Part shown: one piece after another, positions 48,615-57,691 of the stretch
Layout: each line of letters begins with the position of its first letter
Position numbering within the stretch: the first letter of the stretch is position 1
Assembly: GCA_030427805.1 (NCBI GenBank)
Contig: JAUICP010000002.1
Coordinates: 852,838 to 916,837 of the forward strand
Direction of reading: 5' to 3'
From: Bdellovibrionia bacterium
GTDB lineage: Bacteria > Bdellovibrionota > Bdellovibrionia > Bdellovibrionales > JAGQZY01
DNA: 64,000 bases
Notes under the pieces: generated by a model
Seen by the model: the letters and a program-made list of their open reading frames with translations, nothing else
Database searches by the model: none
Told to the model about the DNA's origin: nothing
Program-made: the position numbers and the translations under genes

Positions 48615-50635
48615 CCCATGAAGCCTGGCGGGTGGCAGTTAATGCCCCCCTTCCCGAGCCCCTGACCTATTTATGGCAATCAGAAACTCCTGCGCGCGCG
48701 GGCCTTCGAGTTGAAGTTCCACTGGGCAAAAGAAAAGTTAAGGGAACACTCATCGAGCCCGATGAAAATCCCAGTAAAGAATTTAAGGTCAAGGCTATTG
48801 GTGAAGTCGATGAGGACCAACTCAGCCTCGACCAAAAAGAGCTCGACTTTTTAAGTTGGGTCTCCGAATACTATATTCATCCACTTGGCCAGGTCATCGA
48901 AACTGCGTTCCCGCCATTAAAGCGATTCTCACGCATTAAAAAAGAGCGCCCCGAACTTTTACCAGAGGCGCGATCAACTGACGAAAAAATCCTCACGGAA
49001 GATCAGCAAAAATGTGTTCAATCCATTAAAAGCTTATCGGGTTTTCAAGCTCACCTTCTTCATGGAGTGACCGGGTCGGGTAAGACTGAAATCTACTTGG
49101 AACTTATCAAAGAAGTTATTGATCGCGGTCAAAGCTGTCTCTTCTTGGTTCCCGAAATCAGCTTAACGCCTCAACTCGTACAACGATTTGTCGACCACCT
49201 CGGCCCACAAATAGCAGTTATTCACTCCCATCTAACAGAGAGAGAAAAAACTAATGAGTGGTGGAAGGCCTATTTAGGAGAAAAGAAAGTGCTACTTGGC
49301 GCTCGGTCAGCGCTATTTTGCCCACTCCCCGATCTCGGCCTCATCGTTATCGACGAAGAGCACGAACCCAGTTTTAAGCAAGATGAAAAATTGAAATATC
49401 ACGGGCGCGATGCCGCCGTTAAAAAAGCCCAGCTTTTTGATTGCCCTATCATCCTAGGGAGCGCGACCCCCTCAATGGAAAGCTATCGAAATGCTAAAGA
49501 AAATCGTTACCATTACCACCAAATAAAAAGCCGAATTGGCAGTGTGCAACTTCCAGATATTAAAGTAGTGCCACTCAAACAAGACAGCACAGAGCGAGAA
49601 GAATCTAAAAACTCCCCATTTCCTTTTTGGATGAGCCCCGAACTCTATGGGGCCATTCAAGAAACACTGACTCGTGGCGAACAAGTCGCTCTATTTTTAA
49701 ATCGGCGAGGTATGGCCGGAACTGTGGTTGACTTTATAAGTGGTGAATCGCCCCACTGTCCCAACTGTGATATTAGTCTCACTCTCCACGGCAAAAATCA
49801 CTTGCTGTGCCATTACTGTGATTACAGTGAAAGCCTTGAGTACGCGACCCAAAGAATGGGCTCAGAAGAACTCAAGCCTCTGGGTCTCGGTACAGAAAAA
49901 ATCGAATCGGATCTAGGAGATTTATTTCCGGACATCAAAGTGGCCAGAGCCGATCGCGACGAAATCACTTCACGAAAAGATTTAGAAGACTTAATCAAAA
50001 GAGTTGAAGACAATGAAGTCGATGTTTTGGTCGGAACGCAAATGATCGCAAAAGGCCTAGACTTTAAAAACCTGACACTCGTTGGATTAGTACTGGCCGA
50101 TATTGGCTTTAATATGCCTGACTTCAGGGCCTGCGAAAGAAGCTATCAACTCATAACCCAAATGGCTGGTAGAGCGGGTCGCCACCTTAAGGATCGAAAA
50201 GGAAAGGTGATCATTCAAACCATGAATTCTGATCATCCAAGTATCGAATACTCGATCAAGCAAGATTTTTCGGCTTTTGCAGATTTTGAATTAGGGTTTC
50301 GCCGCAGTTTAAGCTATCCACCCTATGCGAGGATGGCCGCCTTTCGCATCTCGAGCTTGTCTCAAGAAAAGGCGAAATCATTGAGCCAAAAATTAAGACA
50401 ACGAGCTGAAGCAATGCAGTCTCGATTCGAAGTTTTTAGTGACATTCAGATTTTGGGACCGAGCCCAGCGCCCTTGGCACGAGTTCGCAATCAATATCGC
50501 TATCAACTCTTACTGAAATCATCGAATCCCAATCATTTGCGAGAGCTTTGCCGAAGACTGATCGACAATAAGTCGAAATGGATTCCTTCGGGCACGAAGC
50601 TCTTGGTTGATATCGATCCCCAAAATCTCTTTTAG
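48611..50635 (+). CDS. priA: Primosomal replication-restart helicase PriA
   Basis: A 674-residue 3'-5' helicase reloading the replisome at stalled forks. An N-terminal 3'-DNA-binding domain (WRVAVNAPLPEPLTYLW) is followed by helicase motifs GVTGSGKTEIYLELI (Walker A), VIDEEHEPSFKQDE (DEEH box), GSATPSMES, LFLNRRG, GTQMIAKGLDF and QMAGRAGR. The zinc-binding insert normally has four Cys pairs. Here only CPNC and CHYC remain: the first pair is replaced by the DFISGES stretch and the last by YATQRMGSE, so one zinc site is lost. It starts at TTG with GAGG upstream, overlapping the stop of the preceding gene. Confidence 0.95.
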   Translation: MTHEAWRVAVNAPLPEPLTYLWQSETPARAGLRVEVPLGKRKVKGTLIEPDENPSKEFKVKAIGEVDEDQLSLDQKELDFLSWVSEYYIHPLGQVIETAFPPLKRFSRIKKERPELLPEARSTDEKILTEDQQKCVQSIKSLSGFQAHLLHGVTGSGKTEIYLELIKEVIDRGQSCLFLVPEISLTPQLVQRFVDHLGPQIAVIHSHLTEREKTNEWWKAYLGEKKVLLGARSALFCPLPDLGLIVIDEEHEPSFKQDEKLKYHGRDAAVKKAQLFDCPIILGSATPSMESYRNAKENRYHYHQIKSRIGSVQLPDIKVVPLKQDSTEREESKNSPFPFWMSPELYGAIQETLTRGEQVALFLNRRGMAGTVVDFISGESPHCPNCDISLTLHGKNHLLCHYCDYSESLEYATQRMGSEELKPLGLGTEKIESDLGDLFPDIKVARADRDEITSRKDLEDLIKRVEDNEVDVLVGTQMIAKGLDFKNLTLVGLVLADIGFNMPDFRACERSYQLITQMAGRAGRHLKDRKGKVIIQTMNSDHPSIEYSIKQDFSAFADFELGFRRSLSYPPYARMAAFRISSLSQEKAKSLSQKLRQRAEAMQSRFEVFSDIQILGPSPAPLARVRNQYRYQLLLKSSNPNHLRELCRRLIDNKSKWIPSGTKLLVDIDPQNLF

Positions 50636-50688
50636 CGACATTGGGACTTTTGTCCGGCCAACATTTCACTGCAGATCTGTTATTTAGG

Positions 50689-50717
50689 CTTAAAAGATTC
50701 AACTCTTTAGCTATAAT
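50689..50717 (+). promoter_or_regulatory. Promoter with leaderless geometry
   Basis: CTTAAA (50689-50694), a 17-base spacer and a perfect TATAAT (50712-50717), then exactly six bases (AAATCA) to the ATG at 50724. No Shine-Dalgarno. Confidence 0.5.
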
Positions 50718-50723
50718 AAATCA

Positions 50724-51632
50724 ATGGCCGAAGAAGACGATAAAATTAAATCTGCTTCAAAAAAAATTGAAGAAGAGAAATCTAAAGTTGAATGTCCTCG
50801 ATGTATGAAGACCGTGAATCCTCCGCTCAAGAGTGTTGATGCGGGAATGCGACTTCGCCTGGGCAAAGAGGGTCTTTCTGACATTCCCAACGAGGCTTGT
50901 TCTGAATGTTTTAATGAATTCGACAAAATGGTTTCAAAAGGTGCCAAGCTTCGTGCCGAACAGGTTGCTAAAGAAAAAAACCGTCACTTTCTTTGGCAAA
51001 GCCGCCTCGGGGTCGTAAAGCAGGCACGCCAACTCATGAAGCAAAAAGCTTATTCCGAAGCAGCCTTGAGTTACGAAAAATATATTAAAATTCTTGAAAT
51101 AGTTTGTAAGGTTCCCCATGGCACACTTTCTCCTGAACACCTCCAAGGACAAGCTCAAGAACTTAATTTAATTGCCTCGGTCCTTTGGGATCTTTTAAAA
51201 ATTTACGACAAAAGCTCCTCCCATGCCCAGCGCGCCTACGAGGCTGCAGATAAACTGACCGAGTTTGCTCGCTATTCGAACTCCTACGCAATTTTAATTC
51301 GCAATGCCGAAGCCGAGTTAAAAAGAGCGCGCTACCCAGAGGCCTATAAGCGGTTTTTAAAGAAAACACGTGCTGACCGCCCCCGCTGTTTCATCTCGAC
51401 AGCGGCTTTTGAGGGGCAAAGAACAGAAACCGTTGTACTGCTTTGCCTGTTTCGTGACCACATTCTCCGCACTCACCCGGCTGGCAAAAAGTTTATCTAT
51501 TTCTACTATCGGTATTCTCCCAGAATCGCGAAGTGGCTCGACACCAAGCCTTTATGCAAAAAAATAATTGCTAGGAGCTTAAAACGCGCTGCACTGGCCC
51601 TGAATAAGAGATTCCACTTGAAAGAACTCTAA
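50724..51632 (+). CDS. CFI-box C-terminal domain protein with N-terminal Cys pairs
   Basis: A 302-residue cytoplasmic-looking protein. The N-terminal 60 residues are charged and hold CPRC and CSEC, which could bind one zinc. Residues 90-220 are helical and resemble TPR-type repeats (QARQLMKQKAYSEAALSYEKYIKIL, AQRAYEAADKLTEFARY). The last 75 residues begin RCFISTAAFEGQRTETV and continue LLCLFRDHILRTHPAGKKFIYFYYRYSP. This is the CFI-box domain seen at the C-terminus of many bacterial proteins (CFIATAAYG...LRxFRDxxL...GxxFVxxYYxxSP), of unknown function. A leaderless promoter is predicted in front. Confidence 0.82.
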   Translation: MAEEDDKIKSASKKIEEEKSKVECPRCMKTVNPPLKSVDAGMRLRLGKEGLSDIPNEACSECFNEFDKMVSKGAKLRAEQVAKEKNRHFLWQSRLGVVKQARQLMKQKAYSEAALSYEKYIKILEIVCKVPHGTLSPEHLQGQAQELNLIASVLWDLLKIYDKSSSHAQRAYEAADKLTEFARYSNSYAILIRNAEAELKRARYPEAYKRFLKKTRADRPRCFISTAAFEGQRTETVVLLCLFRDHILRTHPAGKKFIYFYYRYSPRIAKWLDTKPLCKKIIARSLKRAALALNKRFHLKEL

Positions 51633-51652
51633 GGCCGAGTCATCTTCTTATT

Positions 51653-52813
51653 ATGGCTTTAAAACGAAATAAAAAAAATCACTACGACGTCACATTTATC
51701 GGCAGCAACCTTTCTCAGCTCTTTATGGCTTATCACCTGCGAAAAACAGGCTTAAAGGTCGCAATCATAACCGAAGATGACAAATTGGGTGGTTCCTCTC
51801 GTTTGATTCAATACAAAGGCCATTTCTTTGATCAATGCGTTCAATTTTCTCCATTTCACGAAGATGGATTTCAGAATATTTCTCAACTTTTTACAGATTG
51901 GTGCGAAGAGCTCAATCATTCTGAGTCCGAAATGATCTGGCAAACTTACGATTCCGGAAAGACCCAAGAATTTGTCGGCTTCGGAAACGAAAAGCCCGAA
52001 AGCTTTGATGCTCTTGAAAGCACCCTCGCACAAAGGGTTTATAACAACTATAATTTCAGCCCGGGACAATGGGCCCATCGCTTTGAAAATGTCGATCTCG
52101 GAGATATTTACACCCTACAAATGGTTACTAAACTTGAGGTCGAAGACGGACAAATTTCGAGCTTCATACTCAACGGGGCAAAAAACTATACAACGACAGC
52201 CGTCGTATACGGAAATTCACTCAAAGAGATAAAGCGCTTGTTCCACCACGATGATTTGGGAAGCAAACTCATTTCAAAATTTGCAAAAATCCCCGCATGG
52301 GCAGCGGTTCATATGTTTCTCGTCCACGAATCGCTCCCTGAGAAGCTCGATTACAGCTACCTTCTCAAAGGCTCTAAGACTGAGCCCTGCCTGGGACGCT
52401 TTTTTCAGGAACAAAGAGAAGACCAAATCTTTAACATCAGTCGCTGGGTGAGTTACATCCCCTACGATTTAGCCGACGACGAAGAAACAGCTGGTCAGGC
52501 TCTCAGAGATATTAAAAAGCAAATCAAAAGGGCCTTCCCAGAGCTCCACGAGGGCATTCAATTCGAGAGAATTTACCTAGAACCCAATGCCTTAAGCTTT
52601 GTTGAAAAGCTTGTGAGCGGTTATAAAATAAATAAAATCAACAATTTGTGGGTTTGTGGGCCCGGCATGTCACCCGCCGGTGGACTTCTCGCTGAATTCA
52701 TCCAGGGGCAAGATCTCCTGCTCCAGGTCAGTCAGTTTCTAAGCGAAGAATTAGCTGGCGATGAAGGGGCTGCAAAACCCGTTGAAGAGCTCTCCCAGCT
52801 CGCCTCTCAGTAA
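51653..52813 (+). CDS. FAD-binding amine-oxidase-like protein (divergent)
   Basis: A 386-residue protein with a Rossmann-type start, YDVTFIGSNLSQLFMAYHLRKTGLKVAIITEDDKLGG. This is the NAD(P)/FAD oxidoreductase pattern, but the glycine-rich loop GxGxxG reads GSNLSQ, so nucleotide binding may be weak. A second fold signature appears at the end: NNLWVCGPGMSPAGGLLAEFIQG, the usual FAD-closing block. Residues between are a substrate domain (QFSPFHEDGFQNISQLF, ISRWVSYIPYD). Best placed among phytoene desaturase/protoporphyrinogen oxidase-like proteins, without a predicted substrate. It begins 21 bases after the CFI-box gene and probably belongs to the same transcript. Confidence 0.72.
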   Translation: MALKRNKKNHYDVTFIGSNLSQLFMAYHLRKTGLKVAIITEDDKLGGSSRLIQYKGHFFDQCVQFSPFHEDGFQNISQLFTDWCEELNHSESEMIWQTYDSGKTQEFVGFGNEKPESFDALESTLAQRVYNNYNFSPGQWAHRFENVDLGDIYTLQMVTKLEVEDGQISSFILNGAKNYTTTAVVYGNSLKEIKRLFHHDDLGSKLISKFAKIPAWAAVHMFLVHESLPEKLDYSYLLKGSKTEPCLGRFFQEQREDQIFNISRWVSYIPYDLADDEETAGQALRDIKKQIKRAFPELHEGIQFERIYLEPNALSFVEKLVSGYKINKINNLWVCGPGMSPAGGLLAEFIQGQDLLLQVSQFLSEELAGDEGAAKPVEELSQLASQ

Positions 52814-52850
52814 GTATAAGTATTTGAAATTACAGAATAAAAACTAAGCC

Positions 52851-52870
52851 AATTCTTTCCTAAAAGAATT
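52851..52870 (+). terminator. Possible weak terminator
   Basis: AATTCTTT (52851-52858) pairs with AAAGAATT (52863-52870) around CCTA. The stem is A/T-rich and the following TGCGGATTTTG is a poor T-run, so function is uncertain. Confidence 0.35.
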
Positions 52871-53048
52871 TGCGGATTTTGTGGCCATGTGTTAGACCCT
52901 CATCTACTGAATTAACCATTTTGGTTTCGAAGTAAATTACACACCCTTTGAATTCTTACTGGTGTCCGAGGTCCTTTTTTAGAGAAGAATTTTGGCAGTT
53001 CCATTAGGAGCAGAATCAGAGGGGAGGCAAAACCAGTGAGGAGGAAAA

Positions 53049-53966
53049 ATGCCACAAATTACTATGAAATCTATGCTCGATGCTGGAGTCCATTTCGGTC
53101 ATCAAACCCAGCGTTGGAACCCAAAAATGAAACCTTATGTCTACACAGCTCGTGGTGGTATACACATCATCGATCTGCAGAAGACTGTGGGTGCAACAAA
53201 AGATGCCCTTGAGTTTGTAAAGAAAGTTGCCTCTGGCGGCGGCCGAATGATTTTTGTCGGCACTAAAAAACAAGCTGTTGATCCGATCGAAGAAGCTGCA
53301 AAAACATGTGACTCTTTCTATGTTACTAAAAGATGGCTCGGTGGAACTCTCACTAACTTTGTAACGATTAAAGAGAGTATCGATCGCATGAAGAAAATCG
53401 ATCAAATGCGCGAAAAAGGTGAACTTGAATACTTCACTAAAAAAGAGCGTGTTCAAATCGAAAAAGAATATGTGAAATTAAATGAGTACCTCAAAGGAAT
53501 CCGCAATATGAAGGATTCTCCTAAACTCATGTTTGTTGTCGATCTTAATAAAGAACACATTGCTGTCGCCGAAGCGAAACGCCTTGGTATTCCTATTGTC
53601 GGAATCTGCGATACCAACTGTGATCCAGAAACGATCGACTACCCAATCCCTGGAAACGACGATGCAATTCGCTCGATCAAACTTTTCAGCGGCCTCGTAG
53701 CTGATGCTTTCAACGAAGGCGCTAAGCTTTACGACGAAAAAGTAAAAACTCAAGCCAACAAAAGCGACGAAGAAGGTGCTGAAAAGCCTGAAGCTAAAAG
53801 AGCTGCCAAAAAGGATGCTAAAGCTGCTGGTGGACCTGCCGTTGTTAAGGTGGGTCGCAAGAAGCTCGTTGCTGCTGGAACCGCAGAGGACGTAGAAATC
53901 CAGGCTGAGGTCGAAGCTGGCGAGACTCTCGTAGAAGAAAATAAAACCGAAGAGGGTGCAGAGTAA
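53049..53966 (+). CDS. rpsB: 30S ribosomal protein S2
   Basis: Small-subunit ribosomal protein. The 305-residue product has the S2 blocks [51 protein letters not shown] and [14 protein letters not shown] with [15 protein letters not shown]. coli S2 has 241 residues. Here an extra tail of about 60 residues begins near [14 protein letters not shown], first Lys/Ala-rich and then acidic ([18 protein letters not shown]). AGGAGGA is the ribosome site. First gene of the rpsB-tsf-pyrH-frr block, preceded by about 235 non-coding bases with no clear promoter or known leader. Confidence 0.97.
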   Translation: MPQITMKSMLDAGVHFGHQTQRWNPKMKPYVYTARGGIHIIDLQKTVGATKDALEFVKKVASGGGRMIFVGTKKQAVDPIEEAAKTCDSFYVTKRWLGGTLTNFVTIKESIDRMKKIDQMREKGELEYFTKKERVQIEKEYVKLNEYLKGIRNMKDSPKLMFVVDLNKEHIAVAEAKRLGIPIVGICDTNCDPETIDYPIPGNDDAIRSIKLFSGLVADAFNEGAKLYDEKVKTQANKSDEEGAEKPEAKRAAKKDAKAAGGPAVVKVGRKKLVAAGTAEDVEIQAEVEAGETLVEENKTEEGAE

Positions 53967-54033
53967 TCTGCATCTTTTTTTTGTTCGCAATTTTTTTAAC
54001 TTAAAAATTAAATAATTAAGAGGTCACAAAATT

Positions 54034-54684
54034 ATGTCTATCTCTGCACAAATGGTAAAAGAACTTAGAGAGAGAACCGGAGCAGGAATGCTCGATTGTA
54101 AAAAAGCCCTTTCTGAAACAGAGGGTAATGCCGACAAAGCGATTGAATGGCTAAGAAAGAAAGGTCTTTCAAAGGCTGCTAAAAAAGCAGGACGTGTTGC
54201 TGCTGAAGGTCTCGTGTTTGCCTACATTCATGGTGAAGGCCGAATCGGTGTACTTGTAGAAATTAACTCTGAAACTGATTTTGTTGCTAGAAATGAAGAG
54301 TTCAAAGGCTTCGTTTCTGATATTGCTATGCACATCGCTGCTACTAACCCACTTGCGGTAACTACTGAAGAATTCCCGCCAAGCGCTATCGAAAAAGAAA
54401 AAGCCGTTCTTATGGCAAAGGCGCGTGAAGAGGGTAAAAAAGAAGAAATGCTTGAAAAAATCGTTGGCGGCCAAATTAATAAGTGGCTTAAAGAACAATG
54501 CTTACTCGAGCAGAAATTCGTTAAAAACCCTGATGTAACTGTTGGTGAGCACCTTACTAATACAATTGCTAAAATTGGTGAGAACATCAAAATCCGTCGC
54601 TTTGTTCGCTATGAACTCGGTGAAGGAATCGAAAAGAAGAGTGAAGACTTCGCTGCTGAAGTTGAAGCTGCTTCTAAAGTTTAA
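54034..54684 (+). CDS. tsf: Elongation factor Ts
   Basis: Nucleotide exchange factor for EF-Tu. The 216-residue product has the N-terminal UBA-like domain [20 protein letters not shown] and the core [18 protein letters not shown], containing the TDFV motif that displaces Mg in EF-Tu. The C-terminal domain has [18 protein letters not shown] and [12 protein letters not shown]. coli EF-Ts has 283 residues; this belongs to the short form with a reduced second subdomain, as in many bacteria outside the gamma group. AAGAGGT precedes the ATG. Confidence 0.97.
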   Translation: MSISAQMVKELRERTGAGMLDCKKALSETEGNADKAIEWLRKKGLSKAAKKAGRVAAEGLVFAYIHGEGRIGVLVEINSETDFVARNEEFKGFVSDIAMHIAATNPLAVTTEEFPPSAIEKEKAVLMAKAREEGKKEEMLEKIVGGQINKWLKEQCLLEQKFVKNPDVTVGEHLTNTIAKIGENIKIRRFVRYELGEGIEKKSEDFAAEVEAASKV

Positions 54685-54704
54685 GCGAAAATTGGGGTGG
54701 GGAA

Positions 54705-55418
54705 TTGTCAAATCCAAGGTTTAATAGTGTCTTGTTAAAGATTTCTGGTGAAGCCCTCGGTGGTGAAGAGGGCACAGGAATTAACCCTAAGGTTATTCAA
54801 CAAATTGCTTCTGATGTTGCTGAAGCCACAAAAATTGGCAGCGCCATGGGTGTCGTCATTGGTGGTGGTAATATCTTTAGAGGTGTAGCCGCTTCGGCCC
54901 ACGGAATGGATCGAGCCAGTTCCGATTACATGGGAATGCTTGCTACTGTTATCAATGCCTTGGCTCTGCAAGATGCTCTCGAAAAAGAAGGCGTCGATAC
55001 TCGAGTCCAGACAGCTATCGAAATGGCCGAAATTGCCGAACCTTACATCCGCAGAAAAGCCATGCGCCATCTTGAAAAGAAGCGCGTGGTGATCTTCGCA
55101 GCCGGTACTGGAAATCCTTATTTTACAACCGATACTGCTGCAGCCTTAAGAGCCATGGAAATCAATGCCGATGTCATTTTAAAAGCAACGAAAGTGGACG
55201 GAACTTACGATAAAGATCCAATGAAACACGACGATGCCAAAAAATTTGACGAGATTTCTTATATGGAAGTGTTGCAAAAGGGTTTAAAGGTTATGGACTC
55301 TACAGCAATTAGTCTGTGTATGGACAATTCTTTGCCAATTATTACATTTAAGTTAACTGAAAAAGGAAATATTGCTCGCGTTCTCAATGGCGAGCAAATT
55401 GGAACCTTAATTAAGTAA
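54705..55418 (+). CDS. pyrH: UMP kinase
   Basis: Makes UDP from UMP (amino-acid-kinase fold, hexameric). The 237-residue protein has [17 protein letters not shown] (phosphate loop), [60 protein letters not shown] and [13 protein letters not shown], all diagnostic. It starts at TTG 54705, preceded by GGGGTGGGG. It is encoded 20 bases after tsf and 10 before frr. Length equals the family norm (about 240). Confidence 0.96.
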   Translation: MSNPRFNSVLLKISGEALGGEEGTGINPKVIQQIASDVAEATKIGSAMGVVIGGGNIFRGVAASAHGMDRASSDYMGMLATVINALALQDALEKEGVDTRVQTAIEMAEIAEPYIRRKAMRHLEKKRVVIFAAGTGNPYFTTDTAAALRAMEINADVILKATKVDGTYDKDPMKHDDAKKFDEISYMEVLQKGLKVMDSTAISLCMDNSLPIITFKLTEKGNIARVLNGEQIGTLIK

Positions 55419-55428
55419 GGAGGCGGAC

Positions 55429-55989
55429 ATGGAACAAGCCCAACTCAAAACAACTGCTGAAGCAGCTATGAAAAAAGCCATCGATTCACTCTTGAGTGAT
55501 CTAAAGAAGATTCGTACGGGTCGAGCTAACGTGAGTATGCTTGATACTGTTAAGGTTGATTACTATGGGTCTCCAACCCCTATAAACCAAGTTGCTTCTG
55601 TTTCTTGTCCAGATGCTCGAACTTTCCTCATCAATCCTTTTGAAGCATCGATCCTCAAAGATATCGAAGGTGCAATTGTAAAAAGTGATTTAGGAATGGC
55701 TCCTATGAATGACGGAAAAGTGATTCGCATGAAGCTTCCAGATGTCACAGAAGAACGCCGTAAAGAACTTGTTAAAACTACTAAGAAATTAGTGGAAGAT
55801 GCCCGCGTAGGTATTAGAATGGCGCGTAAAGAAGCCAATGATTCGATCAAACAGGCGCAAAAGGACAAAGCAATCAGCGAAGATGATAGCAAGCGCTTTC
55901 AGGATGAAATTCAAAAGGTAACTGATAAATTTGTAGCTGAGGTCGATAAGATTGCTCAGGACAAAGAAAAAGACATCATGACACTCTAG
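55429..55989 (+). CDS. frr: Ribosome recycling factor
   Basis: Splits post-termination ribosomes with EF-G. The 186-residue protein has the tRNA-like shape signatures LKKIRTGRANVSMLDTVKVDYYGSPTPINQVASV, AIVKSDLGMAPMNDGKVIRMKLPDVTEERRKELVK and the C-terminal helix KKDKAISEDDSKRFQ-type block. E. coli Frr is 185 residues. Strong ribosome site AAGGAGGCG before the ATG. Adjacent to pyrH and uppS, the usual order. Confidence 0.97.
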   Translation: MEQAQLKTTAEAAMKKAIDSLLSDLKKIRTGRANVSMLDTVKVDYYGSPTPINQVASVSCPDARTFLINPFEASILKDIEGAIVKSDLGMAPMNDGKVIRMKLPDVTEERRKELVKTTKKLVEDARVGIRMARKEANDSIKQAQKDKAISEDDSKRFQDEIQKVTDKFVAEVDKIAQDKEKDIMTL

Positions 55990-56001
55990 GATTTTACTTA
56001 A

Positions 56002-56769
56002 GTGGAAGAGAAGAAACTCAATCATTTAGCAATTATTATGGACGGAAACGGGCGCTGGGCTAAGGCTCGCGGCTACGACCGAACTATGGGCCATATTAAG
56101 GGCGCTCGTGTTGCTAAAAAGATCATCGAGGCTTCTGCAGAAATGAATCTTCCCCACTTAACTCTTTACGCCTTTAGCACCGAAAATTGGCTGAGACCAC
56201 AGTTAGAAGTCAGTTTTCTTATGCGACTCCTCTTCAAAAACCTGAAGCGCGAAAGAAAGTCACTTATTAAGAATAACATTAAGTTCAATGCTATTGGTGA
56301 CCTCGAGAAACTTCCGAAATATGTACAGGAAGAGGTCCAAGAGTCGATTGAGGCTACAAAGGATAATACGGGCATGGTGCTCACTTTTGCCCTTAGCTAC
56401 GGTGGCCAACAAGAAATTGTTGAAGCCACTAAAAATATTGTAGCCATGGTCAAAAAAGGTGAGATTAGCGAAGATCAAATCGATAAAGATCTTTTCAGCA
56501 AAGCTCTTCCATCAAATCCCCTCCCCGAGGCGGATCTAATTATCAGAACGAGTGGTGAGTCGAGGTTATCTAACTTTCTTCTCTGGCAGGCCGCCTACGC
56601 CGAATTTATGGTTACACAAAAATTTTGGCCCGACTTTACTATTGAGGATCTCAATGAGTCGATAAATTACTTTTTCGGTCGTGAACGACGTTATGGTAGA
56701 ATAAGTGAGCAATTAGGTCCCGATAAAACTTATAAAGTGGACCAAGCAACTTTGAACTCACTTATATGA
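56002..56769 (+). CDS. uppS: Undecaprenyl diphosphate synthase
   Basis: Cis-prenyltransferase making the C55 lipid carrier for peptidoglycan and O-antigen. The 255-residue protein has HLAIIMDGNGRWAKARG (catalytic Asp), HIKGARVAKKI, LYAFSTENWLRP and the C-terminal LIIRTSGESRLSNFLLWQAAYAEF with the acceptor-binding Arg and Ser residues. It starts at GTG 56002. ATGA overlap with cdsA downstream. It uses farnesyl diphosphate from IspA encoded near 8 kb. Confidence 0.96.
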   Translation: MEEKKLNHLAIIMDGNGRWAKARGYDRTMGHIKGARVAKKIIEASAEMNLPHLTLYAFSTENWLRPQLEVSFLMRLLFKNLKRERKSLIKNNIKFNAIGDLEKLPKYVQEEVQESIEATKDNTGMVLTFALSYGGQQEIVEATKNIVAMVKKGEISEDQIDKDLFSKALPSNPLPEADLIIRTSGESRLSNFLLWQAAYAEFMVTQKFWPDFTIEDLNESINYFFGRERRYGRISEQLGPDKTYKVDQATLNSLI

Positions 56770-57575
56770 AAACTCGAATAATATCAGCACTTGTCGCAGT
56801 ATCTATTATATTTTCACTTTATGCTTTTTTCGAGCTGACAGGCCTGTACATTGTTTGCTCTCTAGTCGTCGCCATTTGTGGTTGGGAATATTTAAAAATG
56901 ACTTTAATGAAAGTCACAGCCCCCACCTATGTTCATGTTGGTTTTTACATAAGCTTACTAATTACCTATAGTTTTTTCGTTTTCTTTCCACAGCATTCAA
57001 TTCCGGTTTTTTGCCTGGTCACCATAGTGTTTCTCACGACCCTTCTAACAACCGCAAAGAAATCCATTAAACTAAGTAGAGTGACCCTCAAGCAGGGCCT
57101 CGGCGTCATGGGCTTAATTTATTGTGGAATATTTCCAGCCTTTGCCACGCGCCTCTTGCAATTCGACGAACAGGGAACCTGGCTTATTTGCCTTATGGCC
57201 TTTGTCTTCTCTGGTGATACTTTGGCCTACATTACAGGAAAGTCTTTAGGAAAGAGAAAGCTTTTTGAAACCGTCTCTCCTAAAAAAACCATAGAAGGCT
57301 CTATTGGTGGGCTTCTCGGCTCCGCTCTTTCTGGAGTCGCTTGCTCTTATCTTTTCTTCGAAGGGGATCAGGCCATTCTCATTGCGCTTATTGCCACATT
57401 TACTGGACTTTTTGCACAGATTGGCGACCTCTTCGAATCCCTTCTCAAAAGAGTTGCGAAGGTCAAAGATTCAGGAAATCTAATGCCCGGTCACGGCGGA
57501 ATTCTTGATCGAGTCGATGGAATTTATTTTGGAGCGCCCATACTTTTTATGTGTATCTCCTACTTTGAATTGTAA
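56766..57575 (+). CDS. cdsA: Phosphatidate cytidylyltransferase
   Basis: Integral membrane enzyme that makes CDP-diacylglycerol from phosphatidate and CTP, the branch point of phospholipid synthesis. The 269-residue protein has about seven hydrophobic helices and the family signature SPKKTIEGSIGGLLGS. The C-terminal block GDLFESLLKRVAKVKDSGNLMPGHGGILDRVDG carries the metal-binding Asp residues. In many genomes dxr lies between cdsA and rseP; here there is only a 116-base gap with no gene. Confidence 0.95.
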   Translation: MKTRIISALVAVSIIFSLYAFFELTGLYIVCSLVVAICGWEYLKMTLMKVTAPTYVHVGFYISLLITYSFFVFFPQHSIPVFCLVTIVFLTTLLTTAKKSIKLSRVTLKQGLGVMGLIYCGIFPAFATRLLQFDEQGTWLICLMAFVFSGDTLAYITGKSLGKRKLFETVSPKKTIEGSIGGLLGSALSGVACSYLFFEGDQAILIALIATFTGLFAQIGDLFESLLKRVAKVKDSGNLMPGHGGILDRVDGIYFGAPILFMCISYFEL

Positions 57576-57691
57576 AAACTAGACCTTTCAACGCAGCACC
57601 ATACATAAAATCTTAATATCATTGGCTTCTCACAATGAAAACAGGCCTAAAAGCACTGGCATTCGGAGACCAAGGAATCTACAATAGTTCT

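Noticed and set aside
52814..53048. A known rpsB leader RNA motif in the gap before rpsB.
   Set aside because: Only a short A/T hairpin and an AACCA/TGGTT repeat are visible; nothing matches a leader I know.
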